NCBI GenBank assembly: GCA_004297775.1
Contig: SCUE01000004.1
Coordinates: 1 to 64,000 of the forward strand
DNA: 64,000 bases
Origin: Chloroflexota bacterium
GTDB taxonomy: Bacteria; Chloroflexota; UBA6077; FW602-bin22
Direction of reading: 5' to 3'
Shown here: piece after piece, positions 27,236 to 36,326 of the stretch
How positions within the stretch are numbered: the stretch's first letter is position 1
How the letters are laid out: each line of letters starts with the position of its first letter
Notes under the pieces: generated by a model
What the model saw: only the letters and a program-made list of their open reading frames with translations
What the model was told of the DNA's origin: nothing
Database searches by the model: none
Program-made: the position numbers and the translations under genes

Positions 27236-27724
27236 CTACTGTGCGTTGCCCTCGGCACGCTCCCGCCATAGGCGGTCAATCGCGACGCTGACCGAGTCCC
27301 AGGTGAATCCGCGGCGACGCAAGTGCTCGCCCAAGCGCTGCCGAAAGGCGCGCTCGTCGAGCCTGGCGAGTGCCCGCAACCGAGCGTGTCCGGCCACATA
27401 CGCGCCCTCCGAATCGTCGGTCCGATCCTCCAGCGCGGTATCCACCACGCCGCGATCGAGGCCTTTCGCGGCGAGTTCCGAGCGAAGCGCCAGCGCGCCG
27501 CGCGGGCGGTGACGATCGCGACTCTCCACCCAGTACGCGGCGAAAGCGGCGTCGTCGACGAGTCCGGAGTCGCGCAATCGCGCCACGACGCGATCGACAC
27601 GATCGCCTTCGAAGTCGTGTCGCGCCAGCCGTTGCCGGATTTCCCGCTCGGACCGTGGGCGCGGCGCCAGAAACCGCAGCGCCGCGTCATAGCAGGCCTG
27701 ATCGTCGCGCTCGGACGCGGCCAC
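27236..27724 (-). CDS. recX: Recombination regulator RecX
   Basis: A 162-residue protein that caps RecA filaments and limits their growth. It shows the three-helix repeats of the family: ALRFLAPRPRSEREIRQRLA, VVARLRDSGLVDDAAFAAYW, RHRPRGALALRSELAAKGLD and the later REHLRRRGF-type segment. The start is uncertain; the GTG eight bases after the recA stop is taken because the family begins with a short stretch before the first repeat. A longer frame overlapping recA has non-family Arg-rich sequence. Co-transcribed with recA. Confidence 0.88.
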   Translation of the reverse strand: MAASERDDQACYDAALRFLAPRPRSEREIRQRLARHDFEGDRVDRVVARLRDSGLVDDAAFAAYWVESRDRHRPRGALALRSELAAKGLDRGVVDTALEDRTDDSEGAYVAGHARLRALARLDERAFRQRLGEHLRRRGFTWDSVSVAIDRLWRERAEGNAQ

Positions 27725-27731
27725 GGCGTCG

Positions 27732-28766
27732 TTACACCTCGACGGGAACGGCCTCGGCCTGAGGAACGATGGCCGACTGAACTCCAGCGCGAATGCGCGC
27801 CTCAATCTCCTCGCGCAACGCCACGTTCGACCGCAAGAACTCGCGCGCATTCTCGCGCCCCTGGCCGAGACGCGTCTCGCCGAAGCTGAAAAACGCACCC
27901 GACTTACGGATGATGCTGAGATCGACGCCGATGTCGAGAATGCCGCCCTCCTTCGAGATCCCCTCGTTGTAGAGAATGTCGAATTCGGCGAGGCGGAACG
28001 GCGGCGCGACCTTGTTCTTGACGACCTTCACCTTGGCGCGAATGCCGATTGACTCGGTGCCCTGTTTCAACGTCTCGATGCGACGAATGTCCAGACGGAC
28101 GCTGGCGTAGAACTTCAGTGCCCGCCCGCCGGGCGTCGTCTCTGGATTGCCGTACATGACGCCGATTTTCTCGCGCAGTTGATTCGTGAAGACGACCGAG
28201 GTCTTCGATCGGCTGATCGCGCCGGTCAACTTCCGTAGTGCCTGACTCATCAAACGTGCCTGCAGGCCAACGTGGCTATCGCCCATTTCGCCCTCGATCT
28301 CTGCCCGAGGCACGAGCGCCGCGACCGAGTCGATCGCAACGATATCGACCGCGCCGGACCGAACGAGCGCCTCGGCGATCTCGAGCGCCTGCTCGCCCGT
28401 GTCCGGCTGGCTAACGTAAAGGTTGTCAGTATCGACGCCGCACTTGGCCGCGTAATCGGCATCGAGCGCGTGCTCGGCGTCGATGAAAGCCGCGACTCCG
28501 CCAGCGCGCTGCGCCTCGGCGATGATGTGCTGGACGAGCGTCGTCTTGCCCGATGACTCGGGACCAAAGATTTCGCAGATTCGGCCGCGCGGGATGCCGC
28601 CGATACCGAGCGCGAGGTCGAGCGCAATCGATCCGGTCGGGATCACCTCAATCGCTACTTTCGTGGCATCGCCCAGTCGCATGATCGATCCCTTACCGTG
28701 GGCTTTGTCGATCTGTCCGAGGGCCATGTCCAGCGCGCGTCGCTTCTCGGTAGAAATCGTCGCCAC
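27732..28766 (-). CDS. recA: Recombinase RecA
   Basis: The DNA-strand-exchange ATPase of homologous recombination and co-protease of the SOS response. At 344 residues it is full length, with Walker [10 protein letters not shown] (about 68-76), the DNA-binding loops ([20 protein letters not shown] and the GGRALKFY region), and the acidic-poor C-terminus. GGAG lies four bases before the ATG. A possible SOS box lies about 70 bp upstream. recX follows at once. Confidence 0.98.
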   Translation of the reverse strand: MATISTEKRRALDMALGQIDKAHGKGSIMRLGDATKVAIEVIPTGSIALDLALGIGGIPRGRICEIFGPESSGKTTLVQHIIAEAQRAGGVAAFIDAEHALDADYAAKCGVDTDNLYVSQPDTGEQALEIAEALVRSGAVDIVAIDSVAALVPRAEIEGEMGDSHVGLQARLMSQALRKLTGAISRSKTSVVFTNQLREKIGVMYGNPETTPGGRALKFYASVRLDIRRIETLKQGTESIGIRAKVKVVKNKVAPPFRLAEFDILYNEGISKEGGILDIGVDLSIIRKSGAFFSFGETRLGQGRENAREFLRSNVALREEIEARIRAGVQSAIVPQAEAVPVEV

Positions 28767-28832
28767 ATTTCACTCCACTCTTGCGCCGGTCGCCTCGGCG
28801 GCGCCCGATTGCGCACCGTCGACGCCGCCACG

Positions 28833-28850
28833 ATATTAGCACAGACGTTC
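28833..28850 (-). promoter_or_regulatory. Possible SOS box and -10 of recA
   Basis: On the minus strand GAACGTCTGTGC is one base away from the GAAC-N4-GTTC form of LexA box, and it is followed immediately by TAATAT, a good -10. An operator touching the -10 fits LexA repression. No LexA gene is in the window. Confidence 0.4.
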
Positions 28851-29638
28851 TATACAGGGAAGACAGTCATCGCAACGCCGCCGAACGCGAGCGCGCGCTC
28901 GTCGTCGGTCAGATCGGCCAGCTCGGAAAGCGGCAGATGCAGCGCATTGCGGTACCCCTCGCGCCCCGCGACCGGGGGGTAATCGCTTCCCCACATCATA
29001 CGATCGGCGCCGAATGCCTCGTAGGCCATTCGCAGCGTGCGCGGAATTGGCTGCGCGAACGGAAACGGCTCGGTCACCGGCATCGCCCGCGGCGCGAACT
29101 CGCCCAGGCCGTGGAACTTGATGTAGACATTCGAATACCGCGCCAGGCCGAAAACACGCCGGCGCGTGACGAGATTTCGATCGTCGTCCGGGCGGTTCAC
29201 AGATCCAAGATGTTCGATCACGATCTTGAGGCCAGGAAACTCGCTGACGAGTTGGGCAAATGACGGCGACGCGAAGTCGGCCCCGGTCCCGCCGCAACTG
29301 ACCGAGAGATTCCGACGCACGGCAACGCGCCAGATCGCGAGTGGGTCGTCACCCCGCGATCGCGTCGTCGGTCGCAGGCGAACGCCAACGGCGCCGCGAT
29401 CGGCCTCGCGTTCCAGTTGATCCGCGCAATCCGCGCGCTCGACGTCGACCAAGACCACCGACGCAAGGCGCTCGGCATAGCGGCGCGCGCACGCGCGCTG
29501 ATACTCGTTGTCATACTGCCCCATCATCTGGATGAGGATGGCTTTCTCGACGCCGTTCGCGTCCATCTGCCGCAAGAGCGACTCGACGGGCTCGTACCAA
29601 CTGAGGGCGACGTGGCAGTGGCTATCGACGATCGGCAT
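28850..29638 (-). CDS. Amidohydrolase family protein (TIM-barrel metal hydrolase)
   Basis: A 262-residue member of the amidohydrolase 2 family. The metal ligands are visible: HCH in VDSHCHVAL (His7, His9), a later His in IVIEHLGSVN, and the catalytic Asp in WGSDYPPV (near 220). Relatives hydrolyse C-N bonds or decarboxylate aromatic acids; the substrate cannot be stated. GGGAGG lies seven bases before the ATG. It follows the GNAT gene by 15 bp and runs up to the recA promoter. Confidence 0.85.
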   Translation of the reverse strand: MPIVDSHCHVALSWYEPVESLLRQMDANGVEKAILIQMMGQYDNEYQRACARRYAERLASVVLVDVERADCADQLEREADRGAVGVRLRPTTRSRGDDPLAIWRVAVRRNLSVSCGGTGADFASPSFAQLVSEFPGLKIVIEHLGSVNRPDDDRNLVTRRRVFGLARYSNVYIKFHGLGEFAPRAMPVTEPFPFAQPIPRTLRMAYEAFGADRMMWGSDYPPVAGREGYRNALHLPLSELADLTDDERALAFGGVAMTVFPV

Positions 29639-29653
29639 TCGCGAACCTCCCGG

Positions 29654-30196
29654 TCAGTTCTGTCCGGCGCTCATCGCGATGAACCGATCGCGGTGCAGGA
29701 CCATGTCGATGTACGTGATGCCATCGGTGCCGCGATGCTGTCCGATCTGGGTGAACCCAACACGGTCGTAGCAGCGGCGCGCACGATCGTTGCCTTCGGC
29801 GACATCGAGATACATCTTGCGCAGACCGAGTCCCTCGAACGCGTACCGTATCAGCGTCGCAATGGCATCACCGCCGACACCACGACTGACGTCGCCGGCA
29901 TTGATGATGATGCCGAGCGTGCCCTCGCCGTAGCGGAAATCGATGTTCCGCAGGCCGATCGTTCCCAGGGCGCGGCCATCGCGCGACCAGATCGTGAAGC
30001 GGCGGCGATTCAGCGTACCCTGATTTCGCTCGTACCAGGCATCGCGATCGCGTTCGGTCGCCAGGTCGAGATTCGCCCACTGCAACTCCGGTTCGACAAA
30101 ACGCGGCCAGGTCGCCATCGCGTCCAGATCCGAGCGCCGCAGTTCGCGGAGCACGACGATCTGACCCGTGATCTCCACGCCCTCGGTGAGGACCAT
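29654..30196 (-). CDS. GNAT family N-acetyltransferase
   Basis: A 180-residue acetyl-CoA-dependent acetyltransferase of the RimJ/RimL type. The opening VLRELRRSDLDAMATW, the GRALGTIGLRNIDF strand and the acetyl-CoA loop with the helix SRGVGGDAIATLIRYAFEGL (about 105-124) mark the family. The late ARRCYDRVGF is the usual C-terminal motif. The acceptor is unknown; it may be a ribosomal protein or an amino group on a small molecule. The ATG shares one base with the ftsY stop (TAATG), a tight translational coupling. Confidence 0.85.
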   Translation of the reverse strand: MVLTEGVEITGQIVVLRELRRSDLDAMATWPRFVEPELQWANLDLATERDRDAWYERNQGTLNRRRFTIWSRDGRALGTIGLRNIDFRYGEGTLGIIINAGDVSRGVGGDAIATLIRYAFEGLGLRKMYLDVAEGNDRARRCYDRVGFTQIGQHRGTDGITYIDMVLHRDRFIAMSAGQN

Positions 30197-31152
30197 TACG
30201 CGGCCTGACCATGGGCGGCGAAGAGTCCACGCACGAACTCCTCGGGATCAAATGTATCGATGTCGGCAATCTTCTCGCCGGTGCCAACGAATCGGATCGG
30301 GAGACGCAATTCGTCCGCGATCGAGAACGCGACGCCTCCTTTCGACGTTCCGTCGAGCTTTGCCAGGACAATGCCGGTCACCCCGACGGCCTTCTGGAAC
30401 TCGCGCGCCTGGACGACGGCGTTCTGCCCGCTGGTCGCGTCGAGGACCAGCAGCACCTCGTGTGGCGCCTTCTCGTCCTGGCGCGCCAGGACACGGTTCA
30501 CCTTTTTCAATTCTTCCATCAGGTTGAACTTCGTGTGCAGCCGACCGGCGGTATCGATGAGAAGGACATCGGCGTGCACCGCGCGGGCGTGTTTCCAGGC
30601 ATCGAACACTACCGCGGCTGGGTCGGCACCCGGCGCGTGCGCGATGACAGGTACGTCGGCGCGCTCGCCCCAGATCTTCAGTTGGTCGATCGCGGCCGCG
30701 CGAAACGTGTCGGCGGCCGCGACGACGACTCTTCGGCCGCTCTCTTTCAGGTACTGCGCGAGTTTGGCAATATTCGTCGTCTTGCCGGCGCCGTTGACGC
30801 CGACCACCAGAACGACCGTCAGGTAACCGGGCATGAGGCGCAGACCGCCGTGGACGTGGCCGGCCGTCTCGTGCCGACGCAAGAGCGCGATCATTTCGCG
30901 CTTCAAGATCTCCCGCGCCTGGGCCGGATCGACGACTCCCTCGGCGCGAACACGCTCGCGGACACGCTTGACGAGTTCCTCGCTGAGATCGACGCCCACG
31001 TCGCCCTGGATCAAGAGCGCCTCGAGCTCTTCCCACATGCCGTCGTCAATCGCCCGACCCTCGAACAGCGACGACACGTTGCCGAAAACGGTGTCCCGGC
31101 TGCGCTGAAGGCTCGACACGAGCCCGCGAAAGCGAGAGAACACGCGTCCCAT
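30196..31152 (-). CDS. ftsY: Signal recognition particle receptor FtsY
   Basis: The SRP receptor GTPase that brings ribosomes making membrane proteins to SecYEG. The 318 residues hold the N domain (about 1-95) and the G domain with G1 GVNGAGKTTNIAKLA, the AADTFRAAAIDQL insertion region, G3 DTAGRLHTK, and G4 TKLDGTSKGG (here AKLDGTSKGG). The acidic A domain common in E. coli is absent, as in many Gram-positive-type FtsY proteins. The ATG is chosen since it opens a typical N domain (FSRFRGLVSSLQRSRD). Divergent from the HD-domain gene. Confidence 0.96.
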   Translation of the reverse strand: MGRVFSRFRGLVSSLQRSRDTVFGNVSSLFEGRAIDDGMWEELEALLIQGDVGVDLSEELVKRVRERVRAEGVVDPAQAREILKREMIALLRRHETAGHVHGGLRLMPGYLTVVLVVGVNGAGKTTNIAKLAQYLKESGRRVVVAAADTFRAAAIDQLKIWGERADVPVIAHAPGADPAAVVFDAWKHARAVHADVLLIDTAGRLHTKFNLMEELKKVNRVLARQDEKAPHEVLLVLDATSGQNAVVQAREFQKAVGVTGIVLAKLDGTSKGGVAFSIADELRLPIRFVGTGEKIADIDTFDPEEFVRGLFAAHGQAA

Positions 31153-31154
31153 TC

Positions 31155-31160
31155 TACAAT
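31155..31160 (+). promoter_or_regulatory. -10 element for the HD-domain gene
   Basis: TACAAT matches the -10 consensus at five of six positions and lies 28 bases before the GTG start of the divergent gene. No clear -35 is seen. Confidence 0.35.
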
Positions 31161-31188
31161 CGACCCGATTCACGCCGGAGGGAAGTCC

Positions 31189-32184
31189 GTGAAGGTCCTG
31201 ACCGACCACGATCGCGCGCTTGCCGAACTCGATGCTCTCGTCCGTGAGACGTACCAACTCTGGGATGAGGAATGGGTCGGATTCTCGTGGCGGAACTACA
31301 CCTACGATCACATGGCACGCGTGCGGGCGCTTGCCCGCACCCTCGGCGCAGTCGAATCCGCCCACGACCTGGTGATTCGATACGGTGCGACGCTCCACGA
31401 CTGCACAAAGAGCTTCGATGGCGAGATCCTGATGTCAGCCGATGGCAAACGCGTCGTCGACGAGAACGGGTTGTGGCTGAATGACTATCTGCCGCCGAAG
31501 CGCGCCAACAAGCTGACGCGTGTCTACGACGAGCTCGATCTCCACCGCACGGTCCACAGCAAGTCCGGCGCGCTCGTCGCCAACCATCTTTTGGCCGAGC
31601 ACGGCGTCGAGGACGCGGTTCGCGACCACGTGCAGGAAGTCATTCATACGCACTTGATGCCAGGCCCGGACAGTTCGGTCGAGGGCAAGTGCCTCTACGA
31701 CGCCGATACGATCGACGCGAACATTGGTCTCCCGGCCTTCTACCGCAACATCCGCATCTCGATGCACCGTCAGGAAGATCAATACGCGCAGAAGGGCGAC
31801 GATCTCGATGCCTGGCTGCGCGACAACCGCGACGAGTTCCTTCGCGGCTACTTGCGCGAGCGTGTTCGCACGTGGAACGAGGGAAAGCGGAACGACTTCA
31901 TCCCGAAACTGACAATGCAGTCGTCACGCGATGTGGCCGCGGCGCGGGTCGACCGGCTGAATGTGATTCTGGACGACATGTCGCGCGAACTGGACGATCC
32001 CGGCGCGGCGATTGGCAACGGCGGCGCGCTCGCGATCGTCTGGGACTTCATCGAGCGGCGCCGTAACCCCTCACTCACCGAGGAATTGGCGCGACTCGAA
32101 TTGCTGCATTGCACCGGCGGCGAGAAGTCGGCCGCGGCGCGATTCATCGGCGACGTTCGCACCGAGGTCGCCGGCAACCGATAG
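31189..32184 (+). CDS. HD-superfamily protein of unknown substrate
   Basis: A 331-residue cytosolic protein. Its N-terminal part has an HD-like metal site (YTYDHMARVRALARTL, about 40-55, and RYGATLHDCTKSFDG, about 72-86) and a later His-rich stretch (VQEVIHTHLMPGP, about 155-167) suggesting a binuclear centre. The C-terminal part is helical and ends with a short Cys-containing tail. It resembles predicted HD phosphohydrolases but not a named family. The GTG has GGAGGG six bases before it; the frame upstream is antisense to ftsY and not coding. Confidence 0.72.
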   Translation: MKVLTDHDRALAELDALVRETYQLWDEEWVGFSWRNYTYDHMARVRALARTLGAVESAHDLVIRYGATLHDCTKSFDGEILMSADGKRVVDENGLWLNDYLPPKRANKLTRVYDELDLHRTVHSKSGALVANHLLAEHGVEDAVRDHVQEVIHTHLMPGPDSSVEGKCLYDADTIDANIGLPAFYRNIRISMHRQEDQYAQKGDDLDAWLRDNRDEFLRGYLRERVRTWNEGKRNDFIPKLTMQSSRDVAAARVDRLNVILDDMSRELDDPGAAIGNGGALAIVWDFIERRRNPSLTEELARLELLHCTGGEKSAAARFIGDVRTEVAGNR

Positions 32185-32242
32185 CGGTTCGCACCCGGCA
32201 GCAAGCCGCGCTCCGCTACGACCGCGCCCAGGGAACTTGTTT

Positions 32243-32274
32243 GAATCGGAGAGCGCGATTGCGCTCCCCGAATC
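32243..32274. terminator. Hairpin between convergent genes
   Basis: Fourteen-base arms with two mismatches (GAATCGGAGAGCGC and GCGCTCCCCGAATC) enclose a 4-base loop. It lies between the HD-domain gene and the convergent second sugar importer, so it can end both transcripts. U-tracts are weak (GCTTCTTATCC on the plus strand). Confidence 0.55.
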
Positions 32275-32281
32275 GAGCTTC

Positions 32282-33154
32282 TTATCCCTTGACCGCCCCA
32301 GCCGCCAACCCGGCCACGACGAAGCGTTGCGCCGTCATGTAGAGGATCATCACCGGAATCGCGGCCATGACCGAACCGGCCATCATCGGACCCCAGAGAT
32401 AGATATCGCCGCGGACCAGGCTCGCCAGGCCGATCGGCAAGGTGCGGCACGAGTTTGAACTGCAAAGCACGAGCGCGAAAAGGAACTCGTTCCACGCCAG
32501 CGTGAAGGTGAAGATCGCCGCCGCGACCATTCCCGGCGCGGCCAGAGGAATCATGACTCGCGTCAACGCCTGGACGCGCGTGCATCCATCAATGAGGGCG
32601 GCTTCCTCGAGCTCAGCCGGGATTCCCTTGAAGTAGCCGATCAGCATCCAAGTGCAGAACGGAATCGCGAACGTCTGGTACGTCACAACCAGAGCGAGAA
32701 GTGAGTTGAGTAGCTGAATGCGCTGCATTAGGATGAAGATCGGGATGAAGAGGAGCCCGCCCGGAATCAAGTAGACGAACAGAATCGATCGTGCGAAAGC
32801 GCCGCGACCCGGGTACCGGATCCGCACAAGACTGTAGGCGGCGAGCGATGCCATCACGGTCGTTAGGGTCGTCGTGATGACCGCGACCGTGATTGTGTTG
32901 CCGAGGTACTGCCCGAATCGCCACTTGTTGATCGCGGCGTCGAACTGCGCGAACGTCAGGGTCGAGGGGAAAAACTGGATGGCGACGCCGTACATCTCGG
33001 CGTTCTCCGAGATGGACGAGCGAAACATCCAGTACAGAGGCAGCAGAACGACAAACAGGTAGAAGAATACCGTCACGTAAACGACGAACTTCTTCATACG
33101 CTTTCCACGGCTCATCGATCGGGATCGAGTGGGAACGACGATTACTGATGCCAC
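32282..33154 (-). CDS. Sugar ABC transporter permease, MalG type (second system)
   Basis: A 290-residue inner-membrane permease with six helices and EAA loop EAALIDGCTRVQALTRVMIP (about 196-215). The GTG start has GAGGAAGG seven bases before it and follows the upstream permease by three bases; an internal ATG at 33115 is less likely. Last gene of the second CUT1-type importer, which also lacks an ATPase gene. Confidence 0.9.
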   Translation of the reverse strand: MASVIVVPTRSRSMSRGKRMKKFVVYVTVFFYLFVVLLPLYWMFRSSISENAEMYGVAIQFFPSTLTFAQFDAAINKWRFGQYLGNTITVAVITTTLTTVMASLAAYSLVRIRYPGRGAFARSILFVYLIPGGLLFIPIFILMQRIQLLNSLLALVVTYQTFAIPFCTWMLIGYFKGIPAELEEAALIDGCTRVQALTRVMIPLAAPGMVAAAIFTFTLAWNEFLFALVLCSSNSCRTLPIGLASLVRGDIYLWGPMMAGSVMAAIPVMILYMTAQRFVVAGLAAGAVKG

Positions 33155-33157
33155 GCG

Positions 33158-34081
33158 CTAGCCTTCCTCTCGCGTCATCATGTAGCGCGTCAGGATCACG
33201 ATCAGGCCAGCGAAGAACGGCATCATCATCAGGGGCACGGTCGCCGCGTCGCCGATGCGGCCGTTCTGAATGCCCAACTGATACGTGAGCAGCGTAAACA
33301 CCTCGGTCGCATTCGAGGGTCCGCCGCCGGTCATCAGGTAGACGAGGTCGAACGTGTTGGCGGTCCAGATCGTCGACAGCATCACGGTGATGAGAATCAC
33401 GTGCTGGAGGCCGGGAATCGTGATGTATTGGAATCGTTGCAGCGCGCTCGCGCCGTCGACCTGCGCCGCCTCATACTGCTCGGCCGGGATCGCCTGCAAT
33501 CCGGCCAGATACGAGATGCCGAAGAAGGGGAATCCCTTCCAGACGACGACGATGATGACTGCCGGCATCGCCGTCACGGCCATTCCGAGCCACGGTATCG
33601 GTTGGTTGATGAAACCGAGGCCGAGGAGGGCCCAGTTGAACAGTCCGTTCTGATCGTCGAACAGCCACTTCCAGATCAGTCCCGCGACGAAGCTCGGGAC
33701 CGTCCAGGGAAGGAACATCAGTCCTCGAACGATCGCCCGAAATGGGAAGTCTTCATTCAGCGCCAGCGCCATCGTCATCCCAACGATCACCTTGACCGAA
33801 ACTCCGACCACGGTCAGGATCAGGGTGTTGACGATCATCATGCCGAAATCGGGCCAACCAAGAACCCAGATGAAATTCTTGATGCCGACGAACGACTCCG
33901 CCTTGCCGACGACTTTGTCGGTGAACGCGAAGTAGATCCCCCAGGCCGCCGGATACACGATCAAACCCAGGACGAAGAAGAACGCCGGAACGATCAGGCT
34001 GTAGCCGAGGATGCGCTCCCGGCCACGGAAGCTCATCTTCCATGACCGGGGTGTACCTCGGGCGGACACGGAGCTTGCCAT
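33158..34081 (-). CDS. Sugar ABC transporter permease, MalF type (second system)
   Basis: A 307-residue permease with six helices. The opening YSLIVPAFFFVLGLIVYPAA is typical of MalF-like proteins. The EAA loop is EAAQVDGASALQRFQYITIP (about 217-236), and the GGGPSNATEVFTLLTYQ segment is shared with CUT1 permeases. It pairs with the MalG-type protein and lies 25 bp after the binding-protein gene. Confidence 0.9.
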   Translation of the reverse strand: MASSVSARGTPRSWKMSFRGRERILGYSLIVPAFFFVLGLIVYPAAWGIYFAFTDKVVGKAESFVGIKNFIWVLGWPDFGMMIVNTLILTVVGVSVKVIVGMTMALALNEDFPFRAIVRGLMFLPWTVPSFVAGLIWKWLFDDQNGLFNWALLGLGFINQPIPWLGMAVTAMPAVIIVVVWKGFPFFGISYLAGLQAIPAEQYEAAQVDGASALQRFQYITIPGLQHVILITVMLSTIWTANTFDLVYLMTGGGPSNATEVFTLLTYQLGIQNGRIGDAATVPLMMMPFFAGLIVILTRYMMTREEG

Positions 34082-34106
34082 CGGCGTGATCCGCCTCTCC
34101 TATGCG

Positions 34107-35432
34107 CTACTTCTGCTTCGAGAAGACGTCCTGCGCGATCTTGTCCATCTCATCGATCGCCTGATCGACCGTCCACTTGTCGACCACGAGGCGCGCTGCC
34201 ATCGTGATCCACGGCGTCCGCGTGCCGAGTTCGGCGTACGTGGTCGTGTCCGGACCAGGATGCCCGGACAATACGCCACCCTTCGCCGCATCGAGGAAGC
34301 CCTTGCGCTGCGGATTCTTCCAGATCTCCATGTCCTCCATGCCGTTGACTGCTGGCGCGGGGAAGGCGATTTCGATCCACTTGCGATACACGTCCTTGGA
34401 GTACAGGTGCTTCATGAGATCTTTGCTGATGTCGATCCGTTTCTGGTCGCCGGTCGCCATCACGGCGAACCCGTCGCGCAAGTAGGCGATGTTGTACGAC
34501 TTGCCGTCCTTACCTTTCGGCGACGCTGCGATGCCGATGTTCTTCAACTGGTCCGGCTTGTTCGATCGGAACCACACCAGGGGACTGGCCGGGTTGTGGA
34601 TGACGATCGCCTTCTTGTCCTGCAATGCCGTGTTGTTGCTCGAGTTGTCCCAACCCGTAACGCCGGGGGCGAACACACCCTGATCCCAGGCCCACTTGAG
34701 TTCTTCAAGGAATGACCTCATCTCCGGAGTCTTGACATTAGGCGATCGGCCGTCGGCCTTCTGGAGTGACGCACCATGCGCGAGCGCCCAGACCGCGAAC
34801 GTATTCTCGGAGTCCGTCCCGGCCTTGCCGAACTGGAAACCGACGCCATACAAATCGGGCGGCTTCTGGAGCTTCTTCATGGTTTCGATCATCTCACGCC
34901 AGGAGCCGGTCGGGAATTCCTTGACGCCACCTTCCAGAAGGATGTCGTTCCAGTACATCAGCAACGAACTGTCGATCGAGTACGGAAGGACGAACTGCTT
35001 GCCCTCCTTGGTCGCGATCTGTTCAGCGATCTTGTAGAAGCCGCCCCACTGCTTCGAAATGTCGCCATAAAGGTCGCTGACGTTCAGCAGGCTGCCGGTC
35101 CCCTGGAACAGCGCGTAGCGACCGCTGTCAACCTGTGAAATGTCGGGCAACTGCTTCGACTCGAGGGCCGCCTGTAGCTTGGTCTGGATATTGCCACCGC
35201 CCTCACGGGTGACTTCGACCTCGTGCCCCTTGCCCTTGGCCCACTCTTCGATCTGCTGGGTCTGGTAGTCATCCGAGGCCGGGGCGAACGTCGCGTCGGT
35301 CCAGATGTTCAGCTTGGTCTTGGCTCCAAAGGCCGGAATGACGTTGCAGCCGGTCGCGGCGGCGAATGCTCCCAGCGCAGTCCATTTCAGCAGCGATCGA
35401 CGCGACAGTCGGTGTGCGCTTGTGCCTGCCAT
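34107..35432 (-). CDS. Sugar ABC transporter substrate-binding lipoprotein (second system)
   Basis: A family 1 solute-binding protein, 441 residues. It carries a clear twin-arginine signal (RLSRRSLLKWTALGAF) and a lipobox (AAATGC, Cys about 29), so it is folded in the cytoplasm and anchored outside. Trp- and aromatic-rich lobes suit sugar binding; the segment KGHEVEVTREGGGNIQTKLQ is typical of the family. GGAGGAG lies eight bases before the ATG. It lacks the long Ala/Pro/Lys linker of the first system, so the two importers are not recent copies. Confidence 0.9.
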   Translation of the reverse strand: MAGTSAHRLSRRSLLKWTALGAFAAATGCNVIPAFGAKTKLNIWTDATFAPASDDYQTQQIEEWAKGKGHEVEVTREGGGNIQTKLQAALESKQLPDISQVDSGRYALFQGTGSLLNVSDLYGDISKQWGGFYKIAEQIATKEGKQFVLPYSIDSSLLMYWNDILLEGGVKEFPTGSWREMIETMKKLQKPPDLYGVGFQFGKAGTDSENTFAVWALAHGASLQKADGRSPNVKTPEMRSFLEELKWAWDQGVFAPGVTGWDNSSNNTALQDKKAIVIHNPASPLVWFRSNKPDQLKNIGIAASPKGKDGKSYNIAYLRDGFAVMATGDQKRIDISKDLMKHLYSKDVYRKWIEIAFPAPAVNGMEDMEIWKNPQRKGFLDAAKGGVLSGHPGPDTTTYAELGTRTPWITMAARLVVDKWTVDQAIDEMDKIAQDVFSKQK

Positions 35433-35473
35433 TGTTGTCACTCCTCCATGATTTGATCTGTTCGCTGGCCCGC

Positions 35474-35502
35474 ATACTACCAGGGGCATCGCCCACTGTC
35501 CA
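35474..35502 (-). promoter_or_regulatory. Promoter of the second sugar importer operon
   Basis: On the minus strand TGGACA and TAGTAT are separated by 17 bases, a good housekeeping promoter. The -10 is 41 bases before the binding-protein ATG. Confidence 0.55.
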
Positions 35503-35553
35503 TTCGATCAAGTCGATTCGGACAGGTCCGCGCGCGCGCCGTACAATCGAGCG

Positions 35554-35631
35554 GTGCCCGCCGATTCGGTCGTCCGTGCCCGCGTCGATCGCGATGCCGG
35601 CGTCGTGAAGGCAATCCTGACCCTCGACTGA
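35554..35631 (+). pseudogene. Possible remnant of a RelB/DinJ-type antitoxin (25 codons)
   Basis: A short frame starts with GTG and reads [20 protein letters not shown] before a stop. The pattern [15 protein letters not shown] is the typical start of RelB/DinJ antitoxins, which usually continue for 60 or more residues. Here the frame ends after 25. It may be a truncated antitoxin gene, or a chance likeness. No toxin gene follows; the next gene is a response regulator six bases downstream. Confidence 0.25.
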
Positions 35632-35636
35632 ACGAC

Positions 35637-36326
35637 GTGGCCTCTGATTCCGCCCAACGCGTTCGCGTGCTTCTGGTCGACGACCACGAAATCGTTCGCC
35701 GCGGCACGCGCGAAGTCCTGGAGCGATCCTCTCACATCGACGTCGTCGGCGAAGCCCAGGACGGCGATGAGGCGGTCGAACTAGCGCGGACGCTCCGACC
35801 GGACGTCGTCTTCATGGATGTCGCGATGCCGGGATCGAACGGGATCGAGGCAACGCGCCGGATCCGGGCCGCGGCGCCGGCAACCGCGGTCGTCGCGCTG
35901 AGCGCCTACGACGACGATCAGTACATCTTCGCCCTGCTGGATGCTGGTGCGCGGGGATACCTTCTGAAGAATGCGCGCGGTCCACTCCTGATCGCGGCAG
36001 TCTTCGCCGCGAACGCTGGCGAAGTGGTACTCGATCCCGCTGTCGCCGAACGGGTAACCCGTCGCATAGCGGATCGACGCGCAATCGAGGCGCACGTGGA
36101 ACCTGAGGAGCGATTGACCGCGCGCGAACTCGAAGTTCTGCGGCACGCCGCGCGGGGACTGTCGAACAAGAAGATCGCGGCCGAACTGGTGATATCGGTC
36201 CGAACCGTCCAGGTCCACCTCGCGAATATCTTCCAGAAGCTCAGCGTTTGTTCCCGTACCGAGGCAGTGCTCCACGGTCTCCGCGCCGGGATCATCACCC
36301 TCGAAGAAACGAGCGAATCGGCGTGA
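35637..36326 (+). CDS. NarL/LuxR-family response regulator
   Basis: A 229-residue transcription regulator. The receiver domain (about 8-125) has the acidic pair VDDHE, the phosphorylation site Asp61 in [10 protein letters not shown], and Lys in GYLLKNA. The C-terminal LuxR-type helix-turn-helix (about 158-215) shows [25 protein letters not shown] and the recognition helix [15 protein letters not shown]. The start is GTG. Its stop overlaps the kinase start by 4 bp (GTGA), making a standard two-component pair. Confidence 0.93.
   Translation: MASDSAQRVRVLLVDDHEIVRRGTREVLERSSHIDVVGEAQDGDEAVELARTLRPDVVFMDVAMPGSNGIEATRRIRAAAPATAVVALSAYDDDQYIFALLDAGARGYLLKNARGPLLIAAVFAANAGEVVLDPAVAERVTRRIADRRAIEAHVEPEERLTARELEVLRHAARGLSNKKIAAELVISVRTVQVHLANIFQKLSVCSRTEAVLHGLRAGIITLEETSESA

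Noticed and set aside
30211..31188. Upstream extension of the HD-domain gene
   Set aside because: The extension is antisense to ftsY; the GTG at 31189 with GGAGGG fits much better.
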